Assembly: GCA_028285035.1 (NCBI GenBank) | Contig: JANQQF010000155.1 | Location: forward strand, 134,387 to 198,386 | DNA from: Phycisphaerae bacterium | GTDB lineage: Bacteria; Chloroflexota; Anaerolineae; 4572-78; J111 | Reading direction: 5' to 3' | Length of the DNA: 64,000 nt | Part shown: in pieces, positions 8,914-16,941 of the stretch | Position numbering within the stretch: the stretch's first letter is position 1 | Layout: every line of letters starts with the position of its first letter | The notes under the pieces: model-generated | What the model was told of the DNA's origin: nothing | What the model saw: the letters and a program-made list of their open reading frames with translations, nothing else | The model's database searches: none | Translations under genes and position numbers: made by a program

Positions 8914-9822
8914 TTATATCTGGCAGGGTCTCAATTTTCCCAATCGTTCTTGAGCTTCAATACGCCAATCTTCTCGATAGGCTGGCACCCCAACTTGTTC
9001 GAGCAAAAAGCTAGCTGCAACAGCACCACATAAACCAGCCAGTCGGATATCCTGAGTATTCACCCAACCGGCCAAAAAGCCGCCACAAAAGGCATTTCCC
9101 GCTCCCGTTGGATCAATGACTGTCGTTTCAACGGCCGGGATACGCCACATCTCACCAGTATCGCCTCGATGTACCAGAGCACCATCCGGCCCCTGGCGTA
9201 ATGCAACAATTTCAGCCCCATAGGCAACCAAACGCTCAATCAAGGCCAGTGGCTCACCGGGACCAACAAGTGACTCAGCCTCTTTTTGGTTAGGCGAAAA
9301 GATTTGGCCAGCTGAAATTAATTTAACCAATTCCTCTTCAGACAAAGAGCGAAGAGCAGCCCGAAATGGCTCTACACTGACCCAAGCCCCTTGCTCACGC
9401 AATTGTCGAATAAAATCCAAATCAGGATTTTCCGGGTGAACACCGAGATGAAACGCTTTCGCTTTTTGGTATGTTGACGGCAGTCTATCCCACGTTCGCC
9501 CTAACTGCGCCCAAATCAGATTTTCTTTCACCCGCCACATCTGAGTCCGACGGCCATCATCTTCACAGACTTGCCACGCTCTAGGGGTCGGCACATCCGG
9601 TGTGTGCCTCAATCCAGATGTGTCAATACCCGCTTGGGTGAGCCAAACGTGAGCTTGTGCGGGTAAGTCCGAACCCACACCGCCAACCAAACCGACAGAA
9701 TCACTCCAAACCCGCATCCCAAACGCTGTTTGAGGACCACCGCCCCCCAGCATCCCCATTGCTGTCTGTCCATCGGGAAAAACGATATCATCGATGATCA
9801 GCGAAAAAGTAATAAAATCCAT
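8914..9822 (-). CDS. PfkB/ribokinase-fold protein with Asn in place of the catalytic Asp
   Basis: A 302-residue PfkB-superfamily protein. The N-terminal GGGGPQTAFG loop and the C-terminal signature DPTGAGNAFCGG at 237-248 identify the fold. In active sugar and nucleoside kinases the signature reads GAGD, where Asp is the catalytic base; here position 243 is Asn. The same Asp-to-Asn change is, as I remember it, typical of MAK32-like members, whose activity is unclear. It may therefore be a weak kinase, a different enzyme or a binding protein. The start overlaps the stop of the nucleoside hydrolase gene by one base (TGATG), so translation is coupled and a joint role in handling sugar or base released by that hydrolase is likely. 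Last gene of the nucleoside island. Confidence 0.87.
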   Translation of the reverse strand: MDFITFSLIIDDIVFPDGQTAMGMLGGGGPQTAFGMRVWSDSVGLVGGVGSDLPAQAHVWLTQAGIDTSGLRHTPDVPTPRAWQVCEDDGRRTQMWRVKENLIWAQLGRTWDRLPSTYQKAKAFHLGVHPENPDLDFIRQLREQGAWVSVEPFRAALRSLSEEELVKLISAGQIFSPNQKEAESLVGPGEPLALIERLVAYGAEIVALRQGPDGALVHRGDTGEMWRIPAVETTVIDPTGAGNAFCGGFLAGWVNTQDIRLAGLCGAVAASFLLEQVGVPAYREDWRIEAQERLGKLRPCQI

Positions 9823-10766
9823 CAGGCACTAAGAATTCGCTCTTTGTATAAGGCTCGCAATCGCTCCGAGTCAACATCCAGACAGACATTGACCTCGGGC
9901 CGACCGCCCCAAGCGTTCTCGCTACCCCAATGCTTACGACGATCCATCAAGGTTAACCCTGTAGCCACCCCCTCAGTTGGTACTCGTATCGCCCCTTGTT
10001 CAGTGGTAAACAAGGTTGGATCAATCACATAGGCAATCGCCGAGGGGTCGTGGGTATGAATACCGCCAATATCGTGGTATTCATCGTGGAACTTCTTGTA
10101 AAAGCGGCTGATGTCATAGATAAATTGGCCCGTCCGTGAAGGCTTCAAAGACTCTAGATACGGGTCTGTCATCATTGTCTTCATTGTCACATCCAGCCCC
10201 ACCATTGTGACGGGCCAAGGGGCACCAAAGACCACGTCCGCTGCGTGGGGATCGTGAATAATGTTGGCTTCAGCCGCCGGATTAACATTACCATTCACCG
10301 TGGCTGCCCCGCCCATCACCACCACCTCAGCTACGTTCTCGGCGATGCGTGGCTCAAGGGCCAAGGCTAAAGCAATGTTTGTCAAGGGGCCAACGGGCAC
10401 CAAGGTAATTTCACCTGGATTGGCCATAATCATCTCTACAATAAATTGAGCTGCTGGAATGTCGACGGCTTTGCCTTGTGGTGCAGGCTGATTGGTGTTG
10501 CCTAAGCCATCGGTTCCGTGAACGAAATCGGCTACATAATCGATAGGCACAACAAGTGGTAGGTCCGATCCGTGCGCGACAGGCACCTCGGGCTGCCCAG
10601 CAAACTCAACAAGTCGTAAAGCATTTTGGGTTGCCAAATCAGTGTAAACATTCCCAAAAATCGTTGTCAGCCCAATAACTTCAAGCTCTGGTGAATGAAA
10701 AGCGAATAAAATCGCCATCGAATCATCGACACCAGGATCGGTATCAATAATGATTTTCTTAGTCAC
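9822..10766 (-). CDS. Inosine/uridine-preferring nucleoside hydrolase family protein
   Basis: I chose the GTG at 10766 because GAGGAGGAG lies just upstream and the metal-binding motif then begins at residue 6 (IIIDTDPGVDDS); a longer ATG reading would add 14 unsupported residues. The 314-residue length is normal for IUNH enzymes, which cleave the N-glycosidic bond of ribonucleosides to ribose plus base. Other family landmarks are the GPLTNIALAL helix, VVMGGA and NIIHDPHAAD. Location should be cytoplasmic. The gene sits between two PfkB-family genes: 41 bases behind one and overlapping the next by one base. This fits a path of nucleoside uptake, hydrolysis and ribose phosphorylation. Substrate preference (purine, pyrimidine or other) cannot be read from the sequence. 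Confidence 0.93.
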   Translation of the reverse strand: MTKKIIIDTDPGVDDSMAILFAFHSPELEVIGLTTIFGNVYTDLATQNALRLVEFAGQPEVPVAHGSDLPLVVPIDYVADFVHGTDGLGNTNQPAPQGKAVDIPAAQFIVEMIMANPGEITLVPVGPLTNIALALALEPRIAENVAEVVVMGGAATVNGNVNPAAEANIIHDPHAADVVFGAPWPVTMVGLDVTMKTMMTDPYLESLKPSRTGQFIYDISRFYKKFHDEYHDIGGIHTHDPSAIAYVIDPTLFTTEQGAIRVPTEGVATGLTLMDRRKHWGSENAWGGRPEVNVCLDVDSERLRALYKERILSA

Positions 10767-10807
10767 AAACTCCTCCTCAAATAGTAGGTAGTGGCTAGTC
10801 AGGCTCA

Positions 10808-11749
10808 CTACACCGATATATCCACCTCAAATTCGATTAACACTTGGCGAACCTCAGCCAAGGTAGGCACACTGCGTCCACCACCTAGTTTTTGCACTTT
10901 GGCGGCTCCCACAGCATTGGCCAACATTGCACTTTTACGTGGCGACCAGCCCCACAAGTTGGCTGCAATAAATGCTGCGTCAAAACTGTCCCCGGCCGCT
11001 GATGTATCGACAACCTGTACAGGGTACCCCGGCACTAAGGTTTTCTCACCTCTTTGGTTCAGAATTGTACAGCCTGCCGCTCCCTGTTTTATGATAACCT
11101 GCTCAATTCCCTGATGCAAGAGATCAGATACACCATTAGATGTTAGCAGTCTAACTTCCTCTTCTGTCAAGAGGACTGTATCAATTAGGGGGAGTATAGT
11201 ATCACGTAAATCTAATGAAACATCAGAAATCTGAGGGCCTGGATCAAAATAGACAGGAATGTTATTTTGTTTGGCAATTTGCAACGAGGCCAACGTCAAG
11301 TCGATCAGGCGCGCTTCACACAAGGTATACCCGGCAAAAAAAATAGCACCACTTCGTGCAATCAAACGAGCATCGGCTTGATCAAATTTAATTGTACCGC
11401 CGTGTCCATATTTCCCCAAAAAAACGTGCTCTCCACTTTGGCTGACCAGCACAATCACTTGTGTTGTCGTGCCTTCGTGGCGAACCTGTGATAAATCAAT
11501 TCCTTCGGCTTTAGTTAACGCCGCCACTTCGTGCCCCCACTTGTCATCGCCCAAGGCCCCGATCGCCGCCATTGGCTGCCCCAATCGCGCCCCAGCAATC
11601 AAAAAATTGGCCCCACCCCCAGGCTCCAGCCGCACATCGTCAGCCACCTGATGCTGACCAGGTTGGGCGGGCAAAGTTGGGATTGAAACAATGAGATCAG
11701 CGACTAAATCACCGATGGAGATAATAGGGAGAGAAGATTTTTGTGACAT
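10808..11749 (-). CDS. PfkB-family carbohydrate/nucleoside kinase
   Basis: The 313-residue protein shows the PfkB layout: N-terminal ISIGDLVADL, the GGGANFLIAGARLG substrate loop, a central VYFDPGP strand and the C-terminal anion-hole signature DTSAAGDSFDAAF with the catalytic Asp present. The first Gly of the usual GAGD is Ala. It is therefore probably an active kinase, in contrast to the downstream GAGN paralogue. Candidate substrates in this context are ribose, a deoxy-sugar or a nucleoside. It starts two bases before the stop of the upstream amidohydrolase gene is cleared (1-base gap between the reading frames) and is followed 41 bases later by the nucleoside hydrolase. Cytoplasmic. The family call is firm and the substrate is unknown. 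Confidence 0.91.
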   Translation of the reverse strand: MSQKSSLPIISIGDLVADLIVSIPTLPAQPGQHQVADDVRLEPGGGANFLIAGARLGQPMAAIGALGDDKWGHEVAALTKAEGIDLSQVRHEGTTTQVIVLVSQSGEHVFLGKYGHGGTIKFDQADARLIARSGAIFFAGYTLCEARLIDLTLASLQIAKQNNIPVYFDPGPQISDVSLDLRDTILPLIDTVLLTEEEVRLLTSNGVSDLLHQGIEQVIIKQGAAGCTILNQRGEKTLVPGYPVQVVDTSAAGDSFDAAFIAANLWGWSPRKSAMLANAVGAAKVQKLGGGRSVPTLAEVRQVLIEFEVDISV

Positions 11750-11750
11750 T

Positions 11751-13088
11751 TTATGGATTATAAACCTGAATTCGCTTATTGGGCACCCGCTGCGCTAGAC
11801 GGGCCATATTCTTTTGCACTTCGGTGATGATTTCGGCTTTATTCAAGGTCAACAACTGCCGATCGCGCATAATCACCTGTCCATTGACGATGACCGTTTG
11901 TACATCGGTAGCGCGGGTGGCATAAACCAACGTCGCCGTCAAGCTGTGCAGTGGCTGGCAATGCGAGCCATTCATATCGACCAACACAATATCGGCCAGA
12001 TAGTCTGGAGCTAATCGCCCAATTTGTTTCTCTAACCCTAACACTTTCGAGCTGCCTATAAAGGCAATCTTCAGAGCCTCGGCTATGGTCATCACCTCCG
12101 GATCACGGGCTTCGTGCTTTTGCAGCATTGCCATCAGCCGCAAGCTCTCAAAAATATCGAGTGTGTTGTTGCTAACCGCTCCATCGGTGCCTAGCCCAAC
12201 AGCCACCCCAATGTCCTGCAAATCATAAATTGGAGTCAAGCCCATCCCTAACTTCAAATATGTTTTTGGGGAATGTGTGACACCGACGTGACCAGCATAA
12301 GGGCGCAAAACATCCATATCTTCCGGGACAATGCCACAACCGTGTGCGATGATCGTTGGCACTTCCAGTATTCCCGTTTTCTCCAACACCTGAATTGGGG
12401 TGATGCCACGTTTTTCCAGACTAGCATTTGTCTGCCCAATTTCTTCCGCTGCGTGGATGTGAATACCAACCCCGAGCCGTTTGGCGTGGGCGACAGTGGC
12501 CTCCAGAAAATCATCGTCGCAGGTGTAGGGCGCGTGCGGGGCCATCCAAGTAGTAATCCGGCCATCAGCTTGCCCTTGCCAACGCTCAACATATGCCGCC
12601 GTGTTGTCCAGAGCCTCAAGCCCCAAATTACCAAAGACTGCCCAGCCCAAAGCCGCTCGTGTGCCCGCTTCCTGCACAGCGTTGGCGGCCTTGTCCATAT
12701 AAAAGTAGTGATCGGCTACGGTGGTCACCCCGCTTTCAATCATCTCGACCAGGCCAAGCAGCATCCCCCAGTACACATCATCTTCGGTCAGGTTGCTCTC
12801 CAGTGGCCACATATATTCGTTAAACCACTTTTCGATGGACACATCCTCAGCCAGCCCCCGAAAAATCACCATCGGCACGTGAGCATGGGTATTGATCAAC
12901 CCCGGCATTGCCAACATCTCATTGGCCTCAATCACCTCACGCGCTTCTGCTGACTTTGTTGGATCAGTTGGGCGAATGGCTACAATCTTGTCCCCAGCAA
13001 CGATGATATCTTGATTACGATCAATCCGTAAATTATTCGCTTCATCGAAAATCAACGTATGACAGTTTCGAATGATTAAATCGTACAT
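11751..13088 (-). CDS. Amidohydrolase of the MTA/SAH/adenosine deaminase group
   Basis: The 445 residues form a TIM-barrel amidohydrolase with a split beta-sandwich. Metal ligands are visible: NTHAHVP (His68, His70), HIHAAEE in the middle, a further His in IAHGCG or VTHSPKTYLKLG, and the late Asp in GLGTDGAVSNN. The sequence and length fit TRZ/ATZ hydrolases annotated as 5-methylthioadenosine/S-adenosylhomocysteine deaminase. The reaction would be removal of an exocyclic amino group from an adenine nucleoside, or possibly from guanine. Its position amid nucleoside hydrolases and kinases supports a nucleoside or nucleobase substrate. A strong hairpin lies in the gap upstream of its start. The start is the ATG at 13088. 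Cytoplasmic. Confidence 0.9.
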   Translation of the reverse strand: MYDLIIRNCHTLIFDEANNLRIDRNQDIIVAGDKIVAIRPTDPTKSAEAREVIEANEMLAMPGLINTHAHVPMVIFRGLAEDVSIEKWFNEYMWPLESNLTEDDVYWGMLLGLVEMIESGVTTVADHYFYMDKAANAVQEAGTRAALGWAVFGNLGLEALDNTAAYVERWQGQADGRITTWMAPHAPYTCDDDFLEATVAHAKRLGVGIHIHAAEEIGQTNASLEKRGITPIQVLEKTGILEVPTIIAHGCGIVPEDMDVLRPYAGHVGVTHSPKTYLKLGMGLTPIYDLQDIGVAVGLGTDGAVSNNTLDIFESLRLMAMLQKHEARDPEVMTIAEALKIAFIGSSKVLGLEKQIGRLAPDYLADIVLVDMNGSHCQPLHSLTATLVYATRATDVQTVIVNGQVIMRDRQLLTLNKAEIITEVQKNMARLAQRVPNKRIQVYNP

Positions 13089-13129
13089 TGTGCTTATCCT
13101 TTAAGATTAGGAGTTAAGGTAGAAACGAC

Positions 13130-13160
13130 CCTCGATCCAACGCAGGGCGTTGGATCGAGG
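13130..13160. repeat. Perfect 14-bp hairpin between kinase and amidohydrolase genes
   Basis: Arms CCTCGATCCAACGC (13130-13143) and its exact complement (13147-13160) enclose a three-base loop. On the minus strand it lies after the PfkB stop at 13199 and before the amidohydrolase start at 13088. No T-run follows on either strand, so it is not a standard intrinsic terminator. It could be an RNA processing or stability element inside the operon, or a protein-binding palindrome. Confidence 0.55.
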
Positions 13161-13198
13161 CCTGATACAGCGTCTCACACTAACTCTACCATCTAGCG

Positions 13199-14047
13199 CT
13201 ACAAACTATCGTAGGCTTCATCAGGCAACGCAAATTCCCAACGAGTGGCCAGTGCCCCCCCGATTTTACCCTGATCGATAGCTTTGGTTAAATCACGGTC
13301 AGCCCAATATGATGCCAGAAAATAGGAGATGAAGGCATCGCCACAACCATTTGTGCTGCCGCTGACAGGTATTTTTTCGATGGGGAAAAAGTGGTCCTGT
13401 ACGTGACCGGGGTCAGTCGAGTCAAAGACCTGAATGCCACGGTCACCAAGCGTAATGACCAACAAAACAGGTCGTTCATCAAGGATCGACTTGACCTGCT
13501 GAATTTTAGGGTCATCTAATTCCCCCTTCCAGCCAATGAAGGCTAAGTCGAGATATTGGAGAAGGTCTGAGAATGTATCAAGAGGGATTTGCTGAAAATG
13601 CAAGAAATCGGCGGAGATAAAGGTTTTTTGTAGCCAACCGGATTGACCAGCGCGTAGAAATTCAGGAATGACCTCATCAACCATCACCAAATGCAGATGC
13701 TTGGCTTCACTCAAAGTCTTGATTTGGCTCTCGGCCAAGGAAAACTGATGCCAAACACCAGGTTGATAATCAAATATTTTGGCTTCTCCCGACTCCTGTA
13801 GTTCGATTTTGATGGATGCGGATTCCCCTGAAGCAATTAAATCATCAGGAATGGTTACGATGTGATGTGTTTCAAAAAATTTCAGGAGGATATCTTGATT
13901 TTGGGTGCCGATACAGGTTAATAACCTGGGGTGACAACCGAGATTTTGCAAATGAAAAGCATTGTGGAGAAGGCCAAAACCAGGTTTGATTAATTTCGTA
14001 CGTGTATAAATATCAAGGCCAACAATACCAAATAGGAGGTTGGACAT
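13199..14047 (-). CDS. PfkB-family kinase-like protein
   Basis: The start is the ATG at 14047, which overlaps the stop of the upstream unknown gene by one base (TGATG); a TTG one codon earlier is less likely. The 282-residue product has the C-terminal PfkB signature GSTNGCGDAFISYF with the catalytic Asp, and weaker upstream features (LLFGIVGLDIYTRTK, then PRLLTCIGTQN). The first GG substrate loop of ribokinases is degenerate, so the substrate pocket differs from the other kinases of this island. It is coupled to the unknown protein and through it to the ADP-ribosylglycohydrolase, so the substrate may be a sugar or ribosyl product released by that enzyme (inference). Cytoplasmic. Confidence 0.85.
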   Translation of the reverse strand: MSNLLFGIVGLDIYTRTKLIKPGFGLLHNAFHLQNLGCHPRLLTCIGTQNQDILLKFFETHHIVTIPDDLIASGESASIKIELQESGEAKIFDYQPGVWHQFSLAESQIKTLSEAKHLHLVMVDEVIPEFLRAGQSGWLQKTFISADFLHFQQIPLDTFSDLLQYLDLAFIGWKGELDDPKIQQVKSILDERPVLLVITLGDRGIQVFDSTDPGHVQDHFFPIEKIPVSGSTNGCGDAFISYFLASYWADRDLTKAIDQGKIGGALATRWEFALPDEAYDSL

Positions 14048-14838
14048 CAATCGAAACCAGCGAGAGGGTGAAACCGGGCTTCTTTCAACATTAAAAATTT
14101 ATCATAGCGAACTTCAATGACTTTGCTCATCTGCCAAAACGACTCAACTGAAAGATGACCACATCCTTCTTGAAGATACCAATCATTCCCTAAATTTGGG
14201 TTGGTAATAATTAGGTCAGAATCGTGGATGGGGACAACGGCTGGGTTGAGGAAAAAACCAGGAGAGTCGGGTTCACGGATTTGCAAAAGGTAATCCCCAC
14301 GAAAGCCGCGGGCCCGAGGCACGTGATGGGTTTTCCCATCATTCAGATCAATCAAATCAACTTCGCCTGGCTCGGTTTCAATCAATTGCGGCCAGGTAGG
14401 ATCATCAACCAGCTCAGCAATGACTCGCCGTACCGAAATATCCTGATAATGATTCATGATTGTGTGGGGCTGATCATAATCGTAATCATACACATTACTA
14501 GGCTGATCATCATACACATTACCGCAATATTTCGTCAGAAACTCAACCAAATGAGGCCGACTACGTAAATACAAACGATAACTGTGCTCATATTCACGAA
14601 TAGCCTCCATCTTGGAAACAATCCGTCCCCGCACATAGTGGCTGATCCGCCAACAGTTCGGCCCAAATTGTTCATCCAAAAAAGATTGGCGTCCCCCCTT
14701 TTTCTCTCCAGAGAAGCCAGGGCCGCCAATTGGAATCCAAATCTGATCCAGTCGGTTTTTCATGACTGGTTTTACATGTTCCCACCAATTGTTTCGATCA
14801 AAATTATCCAAAACATTACCTCGTTTAGAGTCCCCCAT
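14047..14838 (-). CDS. Unknown protein translationally coupled to ADP-ribosylglycohydrolase and a PfkB kinase
   Basis: I do not recognise this family. The best start is the ATG at 14838 (263 residues), which overlaps the end of the ADP-ribosylglycohydrolase gene by 14 bases; a TTG at 14811 with GAGG upstream, directly after that gene's stop, is an alternative. The protein is soluble, rich in Trp, Tyr and acidic residues, with motifs GPGFSG, RARGFRGDYLLQIREPDSPGFF (split here by eye as a probable core) and a GCGHLSVESFW stretch near the C-terminus. A short internal duplication (NVYDDQPS/NVYDYDYDQP) lies near residues 110-130. Tight coupling on both sides argues for a role in the same pathway, possibly substrate recognition or a new hydrolase. 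No catalytic motif can be named. Confidence 0.72.
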   Translation of the reverse strand: MGDSKRGNVLDNFDRNNWWEHVKPVMKNRLDQIWIPIGGPGFSGEKKGGRQSFLDEQFGPNCWRISHYVRGRIVSKMEAIREYEHSYRLYLRSRPHLVEFLTKYCGNVYDDQPSNVYDYDYDQPHTIMNHYQDISVRRVIAELVDDPTWPQLIETEPGEVDLIDLNDGKTHHVPRARGFRGDYLLQIREPDSPGFFLNPAVVPIHDSDLIITNPNLGNDWYLQEGCGHLSVESFWQMSKVIEVRYDKFLMLKEARFHPLAGFD

Positions 14839-15922
14839 CAGAATTGAGAATATCATCCAACATCGTTGGGAGTGGTTCTTCCTCCGCAAGCGTTGCCAAA
14901 AATGTATGATAATTTTCTAGCCCAATTTGATAAAGCGACTCGGCCATCTCTTCAAAATTATATTGGGGATTGGCCGCTTGAATTAATTGAATATGTTCTT
15001 CTTCAATGCTATCGATCCCCTGCCACGCACCACAGATGGCACAGGCAATCGCCCCAACGGTGTCAGCATCACCAGATAAAGCGGCTGCATACATTCCGGC
15101 ATAACTCGGACTACCATCGGCCAAGGCTAAAATGCCAAATGCAGCGGGAACAGCATCGGCGGCAGCTAAGGTTGAACCAATAAAATCATAAATGTTCTGC
15201 AGGCGATCAAGCTCGGTGAGTCCCTCTTCGCGCGCAAGCTGAACAGCAAAACCAATTTTTCGAGCAACCGATGGTCCCATCCAGGGGTGTCCTCGCCGCA
15301 CTCCGGCATCAGCACCTTGAATACCAGCCTCAATAACTTCTTCCAAAGTGCTTGTAGGAATCGCTGCCTGCGCGACGGCTGCTGCAACGGCGCAACCCGC
15401 CGAAACTGCCACATCAGTAAAATGAGTTGGCGTGCAAGCAATGACCGCATCCTCAACAGCCCCATTAATATCGCCTGGGTGAATCAATCCAATCGGGCTA
15501 ATTCGCATGGCCCCGCCATTGGTATCGCCTCTGGTGCCTGTGGTGGTGGGATCGGCACCCTCTTTGAGGGCAGTCACCCCCCGACGGGTACTGGGACCAA
15601 CATAAGGGGAAGCATCCCCATTGATTTCGTCATACCACTCAACGATTGCTTGAGCAGCACCCTCAACGGTTACTTTTTTATCTTTAATAATCCGCTTGGC
15701 CAAGGCTACAGCTTGTTGTGTGTCATCTGTAACTTCACCCGCCTTTAAACCTGCGTGCACTGGATGGTCGTCTGGCGCATCAACCAGCGTCTCAAGCCAG
15801 CCATTGTAATGTTGCCAAGTGTGGTCTGGTCGTAAATAAGCAGGCATTCCCCAGGCGTCCCCTAACGCCTGACCATAAAGCCCACCGAGAATGTGATTGT
15901 ATAAAGTGGTTTCGAGTTCCAT
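14825..15922 (-). CDS. ADP-ribosylglycohydrolase family protein
   Basis: The 365-residue protein is all-helical and matches the DraG/ARH family. The two Mg2+-binding clusters are present: TDDT at 65-68 and SGDADT at 283-288, along with the N-terminal GGLYGQALGDAWG. Family enzymes remove ADP-ribose from proteins, nucleic acids or small molecules, or hydrolyse related ribosyl bonds. The gene starts 5 bases after the second permease of the BMP-type nucleoside importer, so it is part of the transport operon. This points to a small imported ribosyl compound as substrate rather than an ADP-ribosylated protein (inference). It overlaps the next gene by up to 14 bases. Cytoplasmic. Confidence 0.93.
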   Translation of the reverse strand: MELETTLYNHILGGLYGQALGDAWGMPAYLRPDHTWQHYNGWLETLVDAPDDHPVHAGLKAGEVTDDTQQAVALAKRIIKDKKVTVEGAAQAIVEWYDEINGDASPYVGPSTRRGVTALKEGADPTTTGTRGDTNGGAMRISPIGLIHPGDINGAVEDAVIACTPTHFTDVAVSAGCAVAAAVAQAAIPTSTLEEVIEAGIQGADAGVRRGHPWMGPSVARKIGFAVQLAREEGLTELDRLQNIYDFIGSTLAAADAVPAAFGILALADGSPSYAGMYAAALSGDADTVGAIACAICGAWQGIDSIEEEHIQLIQAANPQYNFEEMAESLYQIGLENYHTFLATLAEEEPLPTMLDDILNSDGGL

Positions 15923-15927
15923 GTGAT

Positions 15928-16941
15928 TTAGGCTGCTTGTTGTTCAGCATCCATCCTTTCCTGAAATTTTCGAGCACTGGCCGCAATTTGCGCTTGCCTA
16001 CGAATATTATATATCACAAGCGCAGCAATTGTCACGACTGGAGGGATCATTTCCACGTATTGATTAGGGATATCCAGGGTCCCCAATTGAGCGCCTAAGG
16101 CTGTGGCCGCCCCAAAAATCACAGCAGCAATAACCGTTCCAATTGGGTTCCGATTACCTAGGGATACGGCTGCCAAGGCGATAAAGCCTCGACCAGCGGT
16201 CATGTTAGCTTGAAAAATAGTAAGGTAGCCCATACTCAAATTCAAACCTCCCAACGCCGCAAAAAAGCCGCTCATCAGTAGGGCAATGTATTGAACGCGC
16301 TTGACATTGATCCCGACAGAGGCTGCTGCTTCAGGATTTTCACCGACCGCCCGTAAGTGAATACCCAGTGGGGTGCGATAGAGGAAGTACCAAATGAAAA
16401 TAGTGGAAATAATTGCGGCGTAAGTCATCAGGTTATATCCCGTCAGATTTTCCGCATTTAGTAAGGTCCCAACCACAGGAATATCGTTAACAAATGGGAT
16501 TACAATGTTGGGGATCGCAGGGCTAGCCAAAGTCGAGGTACTACCTTTGTCGCCGGTGATGGAAAACATCAAAAAGACCGTACCACCTGCGGCCAAAACA
16601 TTGATACCCCAGCCAACCAAAATAATGTCGGCCCCCAATTCCAGGTAGGCGAAGGCAATCAGCCACCCTAAAAATAGACCAGAGGCAATGCCAGCCGCCA
16701 CTCCAAACCACGGATAGACCCAAAATGGTAATCCAGGAAACCATTCAGGGGCAAAGGCCCCAAACACCACGCCGAAGAAGGCCGCCGCCAACATAATGCC
16801 TTCCAAGGCAATGTTGATAACGCCGCCAAGTTCGGAAATCAAGCCGCCCAAGGCAGGTAAAAGCAGGGGTGTTGAAATACGAATGATGGTGGCGATAAAA
16901 GCTGCCGTGAAAATGCTGCTTAAAACGGTATCAAACGACAT
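15928..16941 (-). CDS. nupQ: Nucleoside ABC transporter permease, NupQ/YufQ type
   Basis: The 337 residues carry eight or nine hydrophobic segments and match the second permease of BMP-linked ABC importers (branched-chain-type permease fold, Pfam BPD_transp_2). Landmarks include LISELGGVINIALEGIML near residue 35, the region conserved in this subfamily, and GENPEAAASVGI in the coupling loop. It pairs with the preceding permease and the two-domain ATPase to import purine nucleosides across the inner membrane. Its start lies inside the end of the first permease gene (11-base overlap). It is followed 5 bases later by the ADP-ribosylglycohydrolase gene. The symbol follows Bacillus/Lactococcus usage and is by similarity only. 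Confidence 0.92.
   Translation of the reverse strand: MSFDTVLSSIFTAAFIATIIRISTPLLLPALGGLISELGGVINIALEGIMLAAAFFGVVFGAFAPEWFPGLPFWVYPWFGVAAGIASGLFLGWLIAFAYLELGADIILVGWGINVLAAGGTVFLMFSITGDKGSTSTLASPAIPNIVIPFVNDIPVVGTLLNAENLTGYNLMTYAAIISTIFIWYFLYRTPLGIHLRAVGENPEAAASVGINVKRVQYIALLMSGFFAALGGLNLSMGYLTIFQANMTAGRGFIALAAVSLGNRNPIGTVIAAVIFGAATALGAQLGTLDIPNQYVEMIPPVVTIAALVIYNIRRQAQIAASARKFQERMDAEQQAA

Noticed and set aside
12273..12953. 226-codon plus-strand open frame
   Set aside because: It lies antisense within the well-supported amidohydrolase gene and has no family features or ribosome site.
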